A DNA stretch of 64,000 bases from Ctenosaura bakeri (lineage: Eukaryota; Chordata; Lepidosauria; Squamata; Iguanidae): NCBI GenBank assembly GCA_948474755.1, contig CAOLHI010000358.1, positions 62,001 to 126,000 of the forward strand, given 5' to 3'. Positions 1 to 11,950 of this stretch are shown here, in pieces (the stretch's first letter is position 1; each line of letters starts with the position of its first letter). The notes under the pieces are model-generated. The model was not told where the DNA came from and did no database searches. It saw only the letters and a program-made list of their open reading frames with translations. Made by a program: the position numbers and the translations under genes.

Positions 1-635
1 GTCTTCGCTATTGCTCCATTTTTCCAAGTGTCAGCCATTTAAATATTTGAAGATGGCTATCATGTCTTAATCTTCTTTTCTCCAAACTAAACACACACAA
101 CTCCTTCAAACATCTCTCATAGAGTTTGGATTCCAGAGCCTTTGCCATGTGTTCCAACTTCTTGATACCCCTACTAAACTATGATGCCCAGAATGGGACA
201 TACTACTCAGATAAGGTATGACCAAAGCAGAACAGAGGAGTATTATTACTTTTCTTGATATAGCTGCTATTTTTTGTTTGTTTGTTATTACAGTCTAGTA
301 TTAGGTTATATTTTCTACCACCAGACCATACTGTTGACTCATGTTTCACTTGTAGTCTCATAAAAACACTAGATCATTTTCACATGTACCACTGTCACCA
401 GGTGTCAGCCATCTTTTACTTGTGCATCTGTTTCTTCTTGCCTACCTGTAGGTGGAATCTTACATTCATACTAGTTGAATTTCTTTGTTAGTTTTGGCTC
501 ATTTCTTAAGTCTTCTGGGATCACCCTGAATCCTGATTCTGTCTTCTGAGGTATTAGCTACCCTCCCAGTTTGGTGCCATCTAAACATTTCATGAATATC
601 ACCTCTGTTCCTTCATCCAAATCATTTGTAATATT
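1..635 (-). mobile_element. CR1 LINE remnant, reverse-transcriptase C-terminal part
   Basis: Read on the minus strand, positions 66-40 encode DMIAIFKYLNG and positions 390-330 encode a TCE-DL...NMSQQ block. Both are hallmark segments of the C-terminal half of CR1 ORF2, and their order on the minus strand is right. Frameshifts and stops are frequent, so this is an old dead copy. It continues off the left window edge. A T-rich stretch (about 270-290) interrupts the homology. Confidence 0.8.
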
Positions 636-1186
636 TCCTTACATGGTTTAACCATTAATACTCTATAGCATGATGATTATTGCTGACAATTAACAAATGA
701 AATAGGGAAAGCCTTTCAGCTACTCAAATTCAAACATTAATGAAGAGAGTTCACTACTGGAGTTAAGGATTGGGATACATAGATTTATAAAAGAATGACA
801 AGATTGAGAATAATACTTTAAAAGATGGTCACAGTATGGCATCTCATAAGACTTCTATTACCTTTAACTGTGGGGAGGATTCAAGAATCAATCCAACAGA
901 ATGTGCTAGTAAAATGAACTGCACGATTACAGGGAATCTCCTTTAAAGTAAAGTTGGTGGGCTCCACAAAAAAAGAGGCAGGCAGCAAATTTTTAAAAGG
1001 GCATTCACAATGTGTGATTTCCATTCACTATGACATAATCCAAACAAGAATGGACCAATCCATAGGATCAATCCAAAGACCAATCCAGTCCACCATCTTC
1101 CTTCCCAGAAAGACCAATATAATGCCTCTGGAAAGCACACAAGTAGGAAGTGAAAACAAGAATGGGGATGCAGCTATGTGAGGAGG
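636..1186. other. no recognisable gene or repeat
   Basis: AT-rich sequence. The overlapping short ORFs near 943-1285 on both strands show no protein family features. I see nothing further in it. Confidence 0.5.
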
Positions 1187-1410
1187 GGGCAAAATGGGGC
1201 ATTGCCCCTCCAAATGAGAATTCCCACCTTTCTCAACTAAATTTTCCTTCAGTTCAAAATTTCTTGCTTGCAGAGAGTGAGGCACTGAAAATAATTGACA
1301 CCTAGGACTCTTACATGTGCTGTTCTCTCAGTACTTTTGACTGCCCATGCTCTTTGGATGACTTAACTGTATTTCTAAATGCTTGCCTCAAATTTTAAGT
1401 CATAAGTCAA
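1187..1410 (+). repeat. unclassified interspersed repeat, copy 1
   Basis: This segment aligns by eye, in the same orientation, with 53857-54085. Shared blocks in order include a GGGCA...GCATTGC start, CTCCAAATRAGAATTC, TTGC/ATGCAGAGAGTGAG, GATAATTG-like, ACTCTT/ACTCTTCCAT, TTTGGATG and TGTATTTC.AAATG. I cannot assign it to a known family; no ORF spans it. Confidence 0.6.
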
Positions 1411-2314
1411 ATTTTAAGTCAGGAGGGCAGAATTCTCATTTGTGAAATGAAATCCTTCCCCTTATGCAGCTGCACCCTTGAACAAGAGCCTTCTCTTGTT
1501 ACTTTTCCTGATAAATTGACAATCAAATATATTTTGCTTTTGAATGTGAAAGTAGTATATGATCATTACCATGGATAGATATTTAACAGGCTTAACCTCC
1601 ATGAATTTATCTAATCTTCTCTTACTAGCATCAGTTTTAAAGCCTATGGGTATACCAAGAATGTAAAAGAGCTATCAAAATGCATAGCCTAGCCCCATCT
1701 CAAGACATCAGCCCTACCTTGCTGACATATAACTCCTATCCTGCTGTTTGTCTTGACTAGAGTAGACCCATTAAATCAATTGGATTTAACTGTCTGTTGA
1801 CACACAGTTAATGGCAATTGTTCCAATGGGCCTGCTCTAGCTGGGACTAACCAACATTGTCTGACATCAACCTGATACACAGATGTAAATCTTCACTTAT
1901 ATTGTCCTTACATGGAAGGAAAAATAATTCCTGTACTATGCTCCCCATTCCAGGAGAGAATGAATGCACAACATTCTCTTGTATTTGCATCTCTAAAGTC
2001 TACTGAGAAGCCCAAGGCATCATGCTGGTAAGAAAAGCAGCCTTACCTGAGAAACTTGCCACCTTGCTCCTTGCAAGCACCAGATGCTTTTTTCAGAAGT
2101 GTGGCCAGCTAGCTTTATGATCAGCAGAAGCCCAAGGCAGCAGCTTAGTGCCCATTCAGCGTCTGGATGGTGTCTGAATAGGTTCCTGCATCCTGACTGA
2201 GCAGAGGCTAGAAGCAAAAGGCACAAAGTTATATAAAAGAAATTGAGGTGGAGGTCTAAGGGGTGAAAGGGACTGAACTGAAGTGAGTGGAAAATTGGGT
2301 TTGTGTTTATATCG
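1411..2314. other. mostly unassigned; possible SINE scrap at 1750-1850
   Basis: A segment around 1755-1845 (tagagtagacccattaaatc, then a loose inverted counterpart) resembles a common sauropsid interspersed repeat built around a 'gtagacccattgaaatcaatg' core. The rest shows no gene or repeat that I can identify. Confidence 0.35.
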
Positions 2315-2316
2315 TA

Positions 2317-2701
2317 CATTCAGCCCTTCACATTTTCGGGTTTCACTTTTGCGGATTTGATTATTCACAGATTATTTGTTGTCACCTCTGTTGCCTCCCT
2401 ATGCCATTTTTAGTAGGGACTGCAAGCCTCATGAGTTTGAGAAACTACAAATGAGACTTGTGAGTCCCTGTTAAAAAGAGTATGGGGCAGCAGTGGAGGT
2501 GGCAATAAGCCCCACCAGCCACCCACTTCTGCCTTATGAAGGAACTCTGATGCCTCAAAGGAATCCATCGTGGGTTGAATGTGGTGATCATACTTCTTTG
2601 TGTGTTAAATATGGTTTGAGAGGGCCTAGAGTTATTCACGGTTTTTTTCACTTTCATGGAGGTCCTATGTCCCTAACCTAGTGAATGTGGAGGGATGACT
2701 G
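2317..2701. mobile_element. Tigger-like (Tc1/mariner, pogo) nonautonomous DNA transposon
   Basis: The element is bracketed by TA dinucleotides (2315-2316 and 2702-2703). Its left end reads CATTCAGCCCTTCACATTTT and its right end, reverse complemented, reads CAGTCATCCCTCCACATTCA, giving diverged terminal inverted repeats. The ends resemble the CAG(T)CRGCCCTCC termini of Tigger elements. No transposase ORF remains. Confidence 0.7.
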
Positions 2702-2703
2702 TA

Positions 2704-3194
2704 CTGTGTATGCTTTATAGTATCATTGCATATTAGAATCCCATTAGTACACTATGAGAATTTTACCTGACTGGGTCCTGATATAGGGATATTAGTTGTT
2801 ATAATACTGATAAATCCAGCTGGTAGTGGCAGTGGCGGCTTTAAGACCTGGTAGAAGTGAGACCAATCTAGTTGGCTCTGAATCGGCCATCTACTTAGTT
2901 CTACCAACCCAACATATACTGATTGAGAAATGAGCAGTGATTTAGATTCCTAGGAAGTTATTATGTTTTTCATTTATTGATCATAATTCCTAGATTATTC
3001 ATCATAAAACAATGTCAAAATGATGTATGGAACAGCAATTAACAAAATGGTAAATCAGCATACAATACCTACAGTGAATAACATTTTAAAATGTTAAAAT
3101 GTTTCTCAGGGCAAAGCCTGAGAAAACAAGTGTGTCTACTAAAAACATAGCAGAAGGTGCCTCACATATAACAATGCGGAGACGTGGTTAATTA
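2704..3194. other. no recognisable gene or repeat
   Basis: Unassigned AT-rich sequence. Confidence 0.4.
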
Positions 3195-3412
3195 TTGTTG
3201 TTATGTGCCTTGAAGTTGACTCCAAATTATGGCAACTCTATTATACAATTTTCTTTTCAAGATTTGTTCAGAAAATGTTTGTGAATGCCTGTCCTTAAGG
3301 GTGAGAGAGTATGGCTTGTCCATGGTTACCCAATGGCTTCCATGGCTGAGTAGAGATTCAAACACTTGTTCCCAGAGTCTTCACCCAACACTCAGACCAT
3401 ATACCATGCTAG
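3195..3412 (-). mobile_element. tRNA-derived SINE with (CAA)n tail
   Basis: On the plus strand it opens with ttgttgttatgtgccttgaa (the complement of the SINE tail) and runs through the body (gtgagagagtatggcttgtc, ggttacccaatggcttcca) to the tRNA-like head (ctcagaccatataccatgct). This is the same SINE as at 4263, in the opposite orientation, and it is nearly full length. Confidence 0.75.
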
Positions 3413-4262
3413 TTTATGGATTATAGTCTGATGATGAGCAGCCAAGATACCAAAAGCAAGATTACTTTAGTGCCCTTCCAAGGTCTGTGAGGAGAAAGAT
3501 GTCTTTTCAGATAATCTAGTCCTTGTCATTCAGGGTTGTAAGAAGACTTAGAAGAGGGCTTCACAGCTAATAGTTCACACAGCATTGGCTTAATGTGCAC
3601 TTGGTAAGATGTCTTTCTCTTCTTGACTGAGACCTGTTCATTTTGCACCAATTGCAGCTTCTTAACCAGGGTTATGGGAATCTTCACGTGTATCATATGA
3701 CAGTAACCCAGACATGAAGTTAACAGTACATTAGTTACAGTGTCCAAACTAGGAAGATAGCCAATCCTTGCTGTGCAAGTGATTTTAGCTTGAATGGACA
3801 GTAATGAGTATAATCCTTTCAGGCTGGGCTACCCAGTCCTGAATTGGGAACCAATTATGCACACGTGAGTTTTTCTGGGATACCATTTCTGTTTATTTGT
3901 TCTCATCCAGCCTGTCACTGTATCCAGACACTGGTTCAGTATGTGCACAAATTCTCCTAATGCATGTAACAGGGCAACATAGCTGATTGGTATACTGGTC
4001 ACATAATGCCTTAACTCTTGCAATGACCCCGCTTCCATGCCTTTAAATAGAGAATGCATTGCACTGGAGACAAAATAGTATATTGTGGCCCCCACAGCAT
4101 AATTAGGAGGGTATTCACACATGGTTGCCCAAGGTTATTTTGCAAATTTGAGTAAAACCATCGTAAATGATGCCTCCAACACCCAACTTACAGAGATACT
4201 ATGTCAAGGTTATAAAAAGGTGCAAAGAGTGTGAGTAAGAACAACTGGATTGTGTTCCACCA
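3413..4262. other. unassigned; possible old LINE-derived sequence
   Basis: A minus-strand 97-codon open frame (4122-3829) exists, but it has no motif that I recognise. The segment about 3630-3780 (gcaccaattgcagcttctta, tatgacagtaacccagacat) resembles a sequence repeated in reptile genomes. I cannot classify it and see no gene. Confidence 0.3.
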
Positions 4263-4460
4263 TCAGAGCCAGTGTGATATAGTGGTTTGAGTACTGGACA
4301 ACAACTCTGGAGACCAGGGTCTGAATATCCACTCAGTCATGGAAACCCCCCAGGTGACAATGGGCAAGTCACACTCTCTCAGCCTCAGAGGAAGGCAAAG
4401 GCAAACTTCCTCTACAGAAATCTTGCCAAGAAAACGTTGTGATAGGGTTTTCAACAAATT
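4263..4460 (+). mobile_element. tRNA-derived SINE
   Basis: The head gagccagtgtgatatagtgg contains an A-box-like TATAGTGGTTTGAG, and a B-box-like motif follows (agggtctgaatat, diverged). The conserved body gggcaagtcacactctctca and cagaggaaggcaaaggcaaa follow. The 3' end stops near tgatagggttttc, without the CAA tail. Confidence 0.8.
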
Positions 4461-4570
4461 TCTCCCATCAATGTCCTGAAATATGTAATTTGGGTCTTTC
4501 AGTTCAGTTAGATCTGAAAATAACTCCTAGGAAGGAAAGGATGTTTAAAGTACAAGGATGCTAGATACCT

Positions 4571-4717
4571 CCTTGTTGTTGCTGTGTGTCTTCAACTCAT
4601 TTAGAGTATGTGATGTGCCCAAGGTCACCCAGTGGGTTTCCATGGCTGAGCAGAAAATCAACCCTGGTTTCCAGGTTTGTAGTCCAATGCTCAAACCACT
4701 ACACTATAGTGGCTCTC
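4571..4717 (-). mobile_element. tRNA-derived SINE, internally deleted
   Basis: The tail complement (ttgttgttgctgtgtgtctt) joins directly to gtgatgtgcccaaggtcacc and the tRNA-like head complement (caaaccactacactatagtg). The middle of the SINE body is missing, so only about 145 bp remain. Confidence 0.75.
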
Positions 4718-6374
4718 TTCCAGAACTGTCTTATTTTATTCTATGCCATAAGATAATTGTTACTTTTATTTGAGCACCTTAAAATACAAAATACTTTATA
4801 CAGCTTTTACTGCTTTTCTGAAAATTCACATCCTCTTCTTTAACTGGGTTGCATGTATTTTGCATTTCTTTGATATTTGATGCAGACTGGGCTAATGAAA
4901 CTCTTCAAAGAAACCCAAGTGATACCTTGTGGATTTTGAAATTCTTGTTTCTCCTCAGAGCATGTATTTTGAACTTATCTTAGCTTTCAATAGATAAAGA
5001 GAGTGCTCAGGGATGGTTCATTTAGTTTTATTCCAAATATTGTAACTTGTCTATGCAAAGCAAGTAGCCATTACTCATAGGGATGTTCTACTGCTCATGG
5101 TTGAATTCACAGACATCAGAATACTCATGCTGTTTGTTATAAAATAGGTTTTCAAAGCATGCTCAGATTAGATTCAAAGGAAATAAAACAACCCTTCATT
5201 TCTGAGAGCAAAGATATTTCATTTTTCTCTACTCAGATTTGTGGGCTGGTGGATAATGTGTTGGATATTCTGGAAACGTAGGCTCAGATCTGAAAGGACT
5301 TTATTTGGTGCTTCTTGGATAAATAGTCCTTCCATCCTTGTGGGACTTTTCTGGTTGCTGAGTGAGAACAGGACTATGAGAAACCTCTGGCTCTACTTTA
5401 AAGGAGTCTGTCTCAACAGCAACAGGCCGCTGAATCATTCATATTGCAGCTTCCAAGCTCTCTGTGCAGGCTGGGCTGTTAGGGAATAGAGGTTCCCTTC
5501 TAGTTTGCTCCCACTTCCACCATACTCTCAACTTCCGCCCAGCCTTATATAAACCCTACACTCACTAATCTATTCTTTGAGCCCTGCTTTGTCTGCTGTG
5601 AGGGACACAAACAGGGGCACTCACAGTGCTGACCGTCTCTCCAGTCCAACTGGGATGACTCTGAACCTGGAGTTTTTTAGTATTAGGTTGTAAAGCCTCA
5701 TTTTTCCTTCAAATTCAGAAGCAGAGTGGGGAGAGACACCTCTCGGAAGTTGCTGTTCGCTGCATGTGTACACCAAGAAAGTGCATTGTCAGTGCAGTAC
5801 GCATCTTGCCCATACAATGGGAATCATGTGCTGCAGAATTAGTCTCTACAAGCATAGAAAACTTCACAGATGGGGCGGGCAAAACAATAAATGCATGTGG
5901 ATTAGCCCTCAGAAGACCTCTGTATCTTGCAGAGTGACTGGATCATTCTTGCATGGGTGAGAATGAGTGAGAACACTTTAGCAATTGCCTCTCACAATGC
6001 TCTGTCCAAGGTACCAATATATTCTATATTGAACACAACTCTGCTGCACTTGAGACAACTCTGCCTATTCAGTCAGTGCTTTTGCTGCATGCAGTTTCCC
6101 TGAGAGCCTTGGGGACACTAGCAAAGCCACTCTCTAAGCAGGTCAGCAAAACACCAATTTCCACACTGGAAAAATGGGAAAATAAATGACCTATCAGTTT
6201 TAATGAAACAAGGACTCTGTTTAATAGACCGCAAATTAGCAACAATTGATGTCATTTTGTATTTGGATGCACATATTTAAATGGAATCGACTACACCACA
6301 CTGATATATTTCCAAATAACTGTGGCACTTTTAAACTATTTTAAAGTATTTTCAGTAGCTGAGTCTGCCCGAGC
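4718..6374. other. no recognisable gene or repeat
   Basis: Short open frames at 5241-5489 and 5766-5960 show no recognisable domain. I see no splice-bounded exon that I would defend and no clear repeat. Confidence 0.45.
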
Positions 6375-6735
6375 CTGCCCAAGTTTTAAGAACTTTGGGA
6401 GAAGTCTTTCTCTTGGTCCCATCATTATCAGAGGCACATTCAGTAAGGACTTGGAGGAAAGCCTTCTTGGTGGCTGCTTCCTGGTTGTAGAATTGCATCC
6501 TGCAGAAGACTCAGCACCTTCTCTCCTTTCCTTTTGCTGGCAGGACCTTCTTACACAGGCAGGCCTTGGTTTATAATTTATGTAACAGAAAGGGTTTTGG
6601 GTGGAGTTGTGTTTTTATCTTTCAAATTGTGTTTTGAACTTTTAACTTATGTCTTGTATTTTAATAATGTTTTAATCTTCTATTTTAATTTTTGTATAAA
6701 TAATGTTTTAATTGTGATACTTGCACATTAAAAGT
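6375..6735 (+). mobile_element. L2-type LINE, 3' end fragment
   Basis: The sequence follows the pattern of the L2 ORF2 end plus 3' region seen again at 42640 and 60045: a GGGAGAAGTCTTTC block, 'gcttcttggtggctgcttcc...gaattgcatcc' (the 'ggctgctcc..gaactccctcc' segment), 'cttttgctggcaggaccttc', then an AT-rich tail of short TTTTAAT repeats. It is non-coding now. Confidence 0.6.
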
Positions 6736-7228
6736 CTAAGTACAAATGTAGCCAAATGTACCAGTTTTATACCATTTTCTAACAGCTCTAAGTTCAGATC
6801 AGAACTTTTAACAGATTAAGAGTGAACATGACATTTACAAGAGGAGATAATGGTTATGTAAAAGTGAATGTAACCATGAGGATGTTTTGCAAGCACATAA
6901 TCTTAGTGGTTACATTTCTGAATCAGATGTAAAAACTTCATTGCTTCATGCTTTCATTGGACAAATTGGATAAAACAATCCAGGGTTTTGAAGATAATAA
7001 CTGAAAGCCCCTTTGGAACAGCACTAGTGTCCAATGGAGATGGGGGTTCATTGTTTGAAAGCAATTTTACTGCACATCAATGATTTACTGCATGAGGAAA
7101 AAGTAGAACATTAAGGAGAAGGTCTAAAACTTAGTTTCTTGTTCTATGGTTTTCCACACAAATGTTTTGGCATAAGGGAGCAAATATTTCTAGTACCATA
7201 GTTTGAAGTTCCTAAAGGTATTGTACCA
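6736..7228. other. no recognisable gene or repeat
   Basis: Unassigned AT-rich sequence between an L2 fragment and a Tigger-like element. Confidence 0.4.
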
Positions 7229-7230
7229 TA

Positions 7231-7465
7231 TAGTTGTTCCTCTGTATCCACAGATTCTGTATCTCAGATTCAATCAACCATGGCGTGAAAATATTTTTAA
7301 AAAAAATCTCAAAAGCAAACTTTGATTTTATCATTTTATATAAGAAACATCATTTTACGACATCACTATACCTAATGGATAATGGGGCTTGAGCAACCAC
7401 AAATTTTGGTATCATTGGTGGTGGGGGGCAGTCCTGGAATACTATCTGATACCAAGGACCCAATG
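7231..7465. mobile_element. Tigger-like nonautonomous DNA transposon
   Basis: Flanked by TA (7229-7230, 7466-7467). The left end tagttgttcctctgtatcca and the right end (ataccaaggacccaatg) form diverged inverted repeats. The interior (agcaaactttgattttatca, ttttatataagaaacatcat, aatggggcttgagcaaccac) matches the layout of small Tigger-derived elements found across amniotes. Confidence 0.65.
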
Positions 7466-7467
7466 TA

Positions 7468-8311
7468 TGTGTTTCTGATGCTTGATCTGGCTCAAACCAA
7501 GAAGAGTCTTTAATATGATTCTCAATAGTTGATGTATGGTGGGGAATAAATGACTTTGGACACCAGTTGTTGAAATCCAACTATTTTTAGACTTTAATAA
7601 ATACATGAGAGTTTCCCTCACACTTCCCCTCAGTTCTAAAATTCTAGCAAAATCACACATTTTAATAAATCCTCCTTAAAAAGCCAGTTCATGTTGTTTT
7701 TCTTAATAGCATGACCAAGTTTACAGCCATATTGGAGATGCATAAGACTTGATCATAATTCCCCACTTATGCAATATGACAATGTTAACAAAAACAACAA
7801 AACATGTAGTATCTTGGGAAAATCATTATTGTTTTGATCTTTTGTGTAAACAAGTTTAACCTTTTCAAAATCAATCATTTTTATAGTAATATATAGGAAT
7901 AAAGTATCTCAACAGAAAAAGAACTTTAAAAGCTGCTTTGAAAACATGCTATGAAAGTCTTTTAAAATTATTTTTCTGTAAGAGCTGATCTCGATCTTTA
8001 ATATTTGTGTAATTTTCAGGAAGGTAAATAACTCATCATTTTGAAATCCTTGTAAATATTGGATGTCTGAATTGACTGTTAGGGTACACTTTACATTGCA
8101 GTTGTGTTTGAAATGGAGACAAAGGTATTGCAGTACTGTTTCCTACTGGCTGGGGTATCCTGTGAGTTAAAGTGTGAAAAAGGTAACTCTTCCGGCCTCT
8201 GAACAAACGCAGAGAATTGGCTCTTGAATTCCATTCTGCAAGAGTGAGCATTCTAGACTATGAGCAGAGTTCTTCTTATGGAATGCCCCTATTAGGAGAA
8301 TTAGAGAAGGC
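7468..8311. other. no recognisable gene or repeat
   Basis: Unassigned AT-rich sequence. Open frames here are short and have no recognisable motif. Confidence 0.4.
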
Positions 8312-8314
8312 AAG

Positions 8315-8516
8315 GTCCATTTCCGCACTACACTGTTATAGTGCTATTATTCCACTTTCAACATCCTGTGGAATTCTGCAGTTTGTAGTTTACTGAGGCC
8401 AAAATGCTCTCTGGCTGAGAATTCTAAACACCTCTTCCTAAACTGCAAATCCCAGGATTCCATAGGATGTTAAAAGTGGAATAATAGCACTATAACAATG
8501 TAGTGCAGAAATAGAC
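8315..8516. mobile_element. hairpin MITE family H, copy A (202 bp)
   Basis: A near-palindromic element. The left arm reads gtccatttccgcactacact, then gttatagtgctattattcca, ctttcaacatcctgtggaat and cctg/ctgcagtttgtagttta; the right arm is its complement. It is flanked by AAG at 8312-8314 and 8517-8519. Three-base duplications fit PIF/Harbinger-type transposition. No ORF. Confidence 0.8.
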
Positions 8517-8626
8517 AAGTTCTCCTGATCTTCCCTTCATTCTACTGTGCTGCCCATCTGCTCTGTAAGGATGGGATGGGAATAAGGCCTTTGGGATTGT
8601 TCCTTCCCTAAATTTAATACATACTT

Positions 8627-9188
8627 AAGTAGCTGATGTAGAATACTCACCATTGTTTTTAAATAAAATGTATATTTAAAAACAATGGTGAGTATTCTAC
8701 ATCAACTACTTTGTTACTTGATTAAGTAACTGCTCATAATCCTAACCTAACCCTGCCACCTGACAGAAACATCATTCACCTATGTACAAGTCACCAACAG
8801 AAAGAACTTCTGTCTCCCAATGCAGTTGAAGTTACAATCATGGCAATAATGTTACAATTGTGACTAAGTAACAATTGTGAATATGAAACAGGCACAGATG
8901 AATAAATCAAGATAACTATTTCATATTCACCATTGCTGTTTAGTCATGATTGTGATACTATTGCCACAGTCATAACCTTTCCCTTCACCTACTTACGAGG
9001 CATCAGCTCCATGTGGAGTAGAAGGAGGTCCATTTTGCTGATGATTGGACCACAGGTGGGAATGATGTTTCCATCAGGTTAGGGAGGTGGTTGGCCAGGA
9101 GACATTACTTAGTTAAGTATATTTAACCAGATAATTAACTAATTAAGTACTTAGCTAAGTATACGAAGTAGATAATGTAGAATACTGG
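8627..9188. mobile_element. foldback DNA element with internal inverted repeats
   Basis: A 39-bp inverted repeat with one mismatch (8627-8665 and 8673-8711, 7-bp loop) opens the element. Further in, 8735-8785 pairs with about 9050-9095 (aaacatcattcacc against ggtgggaatgatgttt), 8840-8887 pairs with 8925-8971, and tattctacatcaactacttt (8693) pairs with the complement of 9165-9186. This nested symmetry about a centre near 8910 is typical of a nonautonomous foldback transposon. The superfamily is not identified. Confidence 0.65.
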
Positions 9189-9407
9189 CCCATAACAGCA
9201 AAGCTTTTAAAAAAACCAGCTTGAAAATTATGAGTGATGAAAAATTTTGGAGCTGTGTTCTTATTTGTAGCTGTTGTCATAAAAAGAACGTCTGAATGAT
9301 GAAAATGATGAAAAGCAGAGTAAACTTTTTAAAAAATCCCTGCTGTATTTCCTCAAGATGAAAAAAATCAAAATAATTATGTAGATTCAGTGTTAGTGCA
9401 TTACTGT

Positions 9408-10260
9408 TGTTACCCTGTATGTTGGGGGTCCCGGGAAGGGCGCCCAAATAACCAAATAAAAACACAAGCTGGGGGAAATTAAACTCGAGCACTCTTTTAG
9501 CTAAACGAGAGGCAGGGTAACTTTAGCAAGGATCTTTAACCCAATGTATACAGCGTCAGGTCAGAGAGCAATTAGACAAGTTTTAGGACAACAAACGATA
9601 TTTTATTAAGGATAAGAAACAAGAAGGACAAGACATACACTACCTAACTGAGAAATAGAAATGGAGAGTTTTCGGGAAAGGTAATATGACACCTGGTCTC
9701 GTAGTCCTGGAGAGAAGCGGGGTTCCAGGAGAGAAAGCTCAGCGGGGCTCGCTGAGGGGAATTTCCTTAGACAACTGGCAGCAAGGTGGGATGGAAGTCC
9801 AAAGTAGTCCAAAGACATCCCAAAAGTGGGGACCTTTTATAGGTTGAATTTTACCTACAGGCTATGTTATGCTCGGTGAGAACAAAGGAAATTTGGAGTT
9901 GGACAAAGGAGTTGGAAAAGGTCAGATTTAGCATGATGGACTTAGCGCTTAATGACAATAGCGTGGCCAGTTTGTTGATGGCCCGATATATAAAGGAATG
10001 GCTCGGCTCTTGGCCGAGTGGCTTTGTGTATATTTGCATTGAGCAAAGCCGGTTTGCAGGGAGGTTTTTCCCTAAAGCAACGGAGAGGCTTAAGTTGCCT
10101 GCCTGAATGAGGTTTTGGAATGTACAACCATTAACAGCCGCGCCCCAGATGTGCTTGTCCAGGGGACCTCTGCAAACACGTGGAGTAGGGTGGCAGAGAA
10201 GTGTCAAGCAAAGGCCAAATTATTTGATATCAAAAGGATATCTAGCGCTCTCACCCGACA
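9408..10260 (-). mobile_element. solo LTR of an endogenous retrovirus-like element (853 bp)
   Basis: On the minus strand it begins TGTCGGGTGAGAGCGC and ends CAGGGTAACA. It contains a TATA box (tataaaaggtcccc, complement near 9834-9847) and an AATAAA signal (complement near 9600), in the U3-R-U5 order of an LTR. It aligns along its length with the plus-strand copy at 11951-12813. No gag, pol or primer-binding site lies beside it. The flanking target duplication is not obvious. An open frame inside it (10207-9851, minus) has no recognised function. Confidence 0.75.
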
Positions 10261-11269
10261 TATCATAACTGCAGTAACACTGTGAAGTGCATATAAGTAG
10301 CCTACTTCAGATGCAGGCTGCCTTTCAAGATAAAAGTATCGATAAACTATTAGCACATTTAAAATAAGGTAGTTAATTCTTCTTTTCTGTCCACAGCAGG
10401 GCAAGATTTTTATTGTGAAGAGTTCATTGCAAACACTTTGGAGAGGGTATTCTCGTCTACTAAAAATAGATGATAAACAAATAAAAAGCATATACCAAAT
10501 TGTGCACTTAGCTTGCTCTCTTCAGCTAACAGTTCGTGGGCACTGAAATGCATAACAGAACAATGGAAAATAATCACCCTTTGTAATTCAGTGAGTGCAT
10601 GCGGGACATCAAGGACTGTTTCTTATCACTGTTGACATGTCCGTAACAGTAAAGAATCCAGCCCTCCTTTTTTCTAAACAGCCAATGAAGAGAATTTCAG
10701 CATTTAAGGCTTTCATGTGTGCAGCCCCAACTATTGTACTAAACATGCATGTAGGAAATCTGAGGCTAACTTATGTATGAATCTATTTAACACTTGTCTA
10801 TAGTGATTTCCAGGGCATTAACACTGATTCATAAAACTGGACTCTGGTCAGGATGGCTGATTGTTAATTTTCATACTGTTCCTAGCTTTGCAGAATTGGT
10901 TATCATCTTTAAGTGTATAAAGATATGGAATTCCACAAGAGCAGAAATGCAGTCTCTCAAACAACCTTCCAACTCAAGAGTGGGCTGGGGAGCTGTCTGG
11001 TAAAGAAACGCACCCTGGAAACTACAGCATTTTCCAATGCAATGCTGAGGAATCACAAAGATTCATTAAGGTTGGCTAGACATTAACTTCTCCAAACAAA
11101 GATTTATGTTATTATCAAAGGACCTTGGATAACAGGGATAGAGAAACCCTCCTGCTTGGTTGGTGATTCATAACACTCAAGTGAATACAGTTTGCATCAT
11201 ACATATTCAAATTGTAGTCTTGATTGACAAAGTACCTGCTAGTGAAACTAAATGCTGAGGGAGATGGAA
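10261..11269. other. unassigned spacer between the two inverted LTRs
   Basis: No retroviral coding sequence is visible, which argues that the flanking LTRs are separate solo copies and not the two ends of one provirus. Short frames at 10204-10491 and 10595-11056 show no domain. Confidence 0.45.
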
Positions 11270-11950
11270 AGCATAGCACTCAAAATTGATAATGAAATTA
11301 AGTGACAATTTGGACTGGAAATAAGAAATAGATTTAGTGTTTGTGAGATTCAAACAATTAAAAAAGCCATATGAAAGCCATATTTCAGAAAAGTGGAAAC
11401 AAATATAATCTCTGATGCTGAAATTTAATCAGAGAATGATTTGTATGACATCATAAACATGGCCACCAGACAAATGTCCAGAACTGGTCCAGATGAAACC
11501 GACTCTTGTGCTCATTAAAATTCAAGCCTTGAAATCTGAGATGTCTAATCAGATTTTAAATTTGAATAAAAGTGAGACAGAAATTAATGGAAACTTAGAG
11601 CAGAAGTTGAGTTTCTTAAGATGAGAGATCACATGACAAGTAAATCATTTTAAAGAGCTTGCTGAAAAACAGTTCAAAAGGATCACAAGATCAGTTCAGA
11701 ATCTCACAGTGATTACACACAAACATGAACAGGAGATCTCTGGTAATTTAGAAGCAATAGACTTTTTATAGCAGGATTTGGAAAGGCTTAGGATAGAATT
11801 ATGATGGTGGGGTTAAAATCAAAGGAAACACTAAGTTAAGAGCTGTTCCAGAATGGCTGGCTTGCTTAATACAGACAGGTTTGAGAACTTTGGTGGACCT
11901 TATAAGCAGCTGTGATGAAGAACTTGTTACTGCAGTTTCTAGCCTGGACT

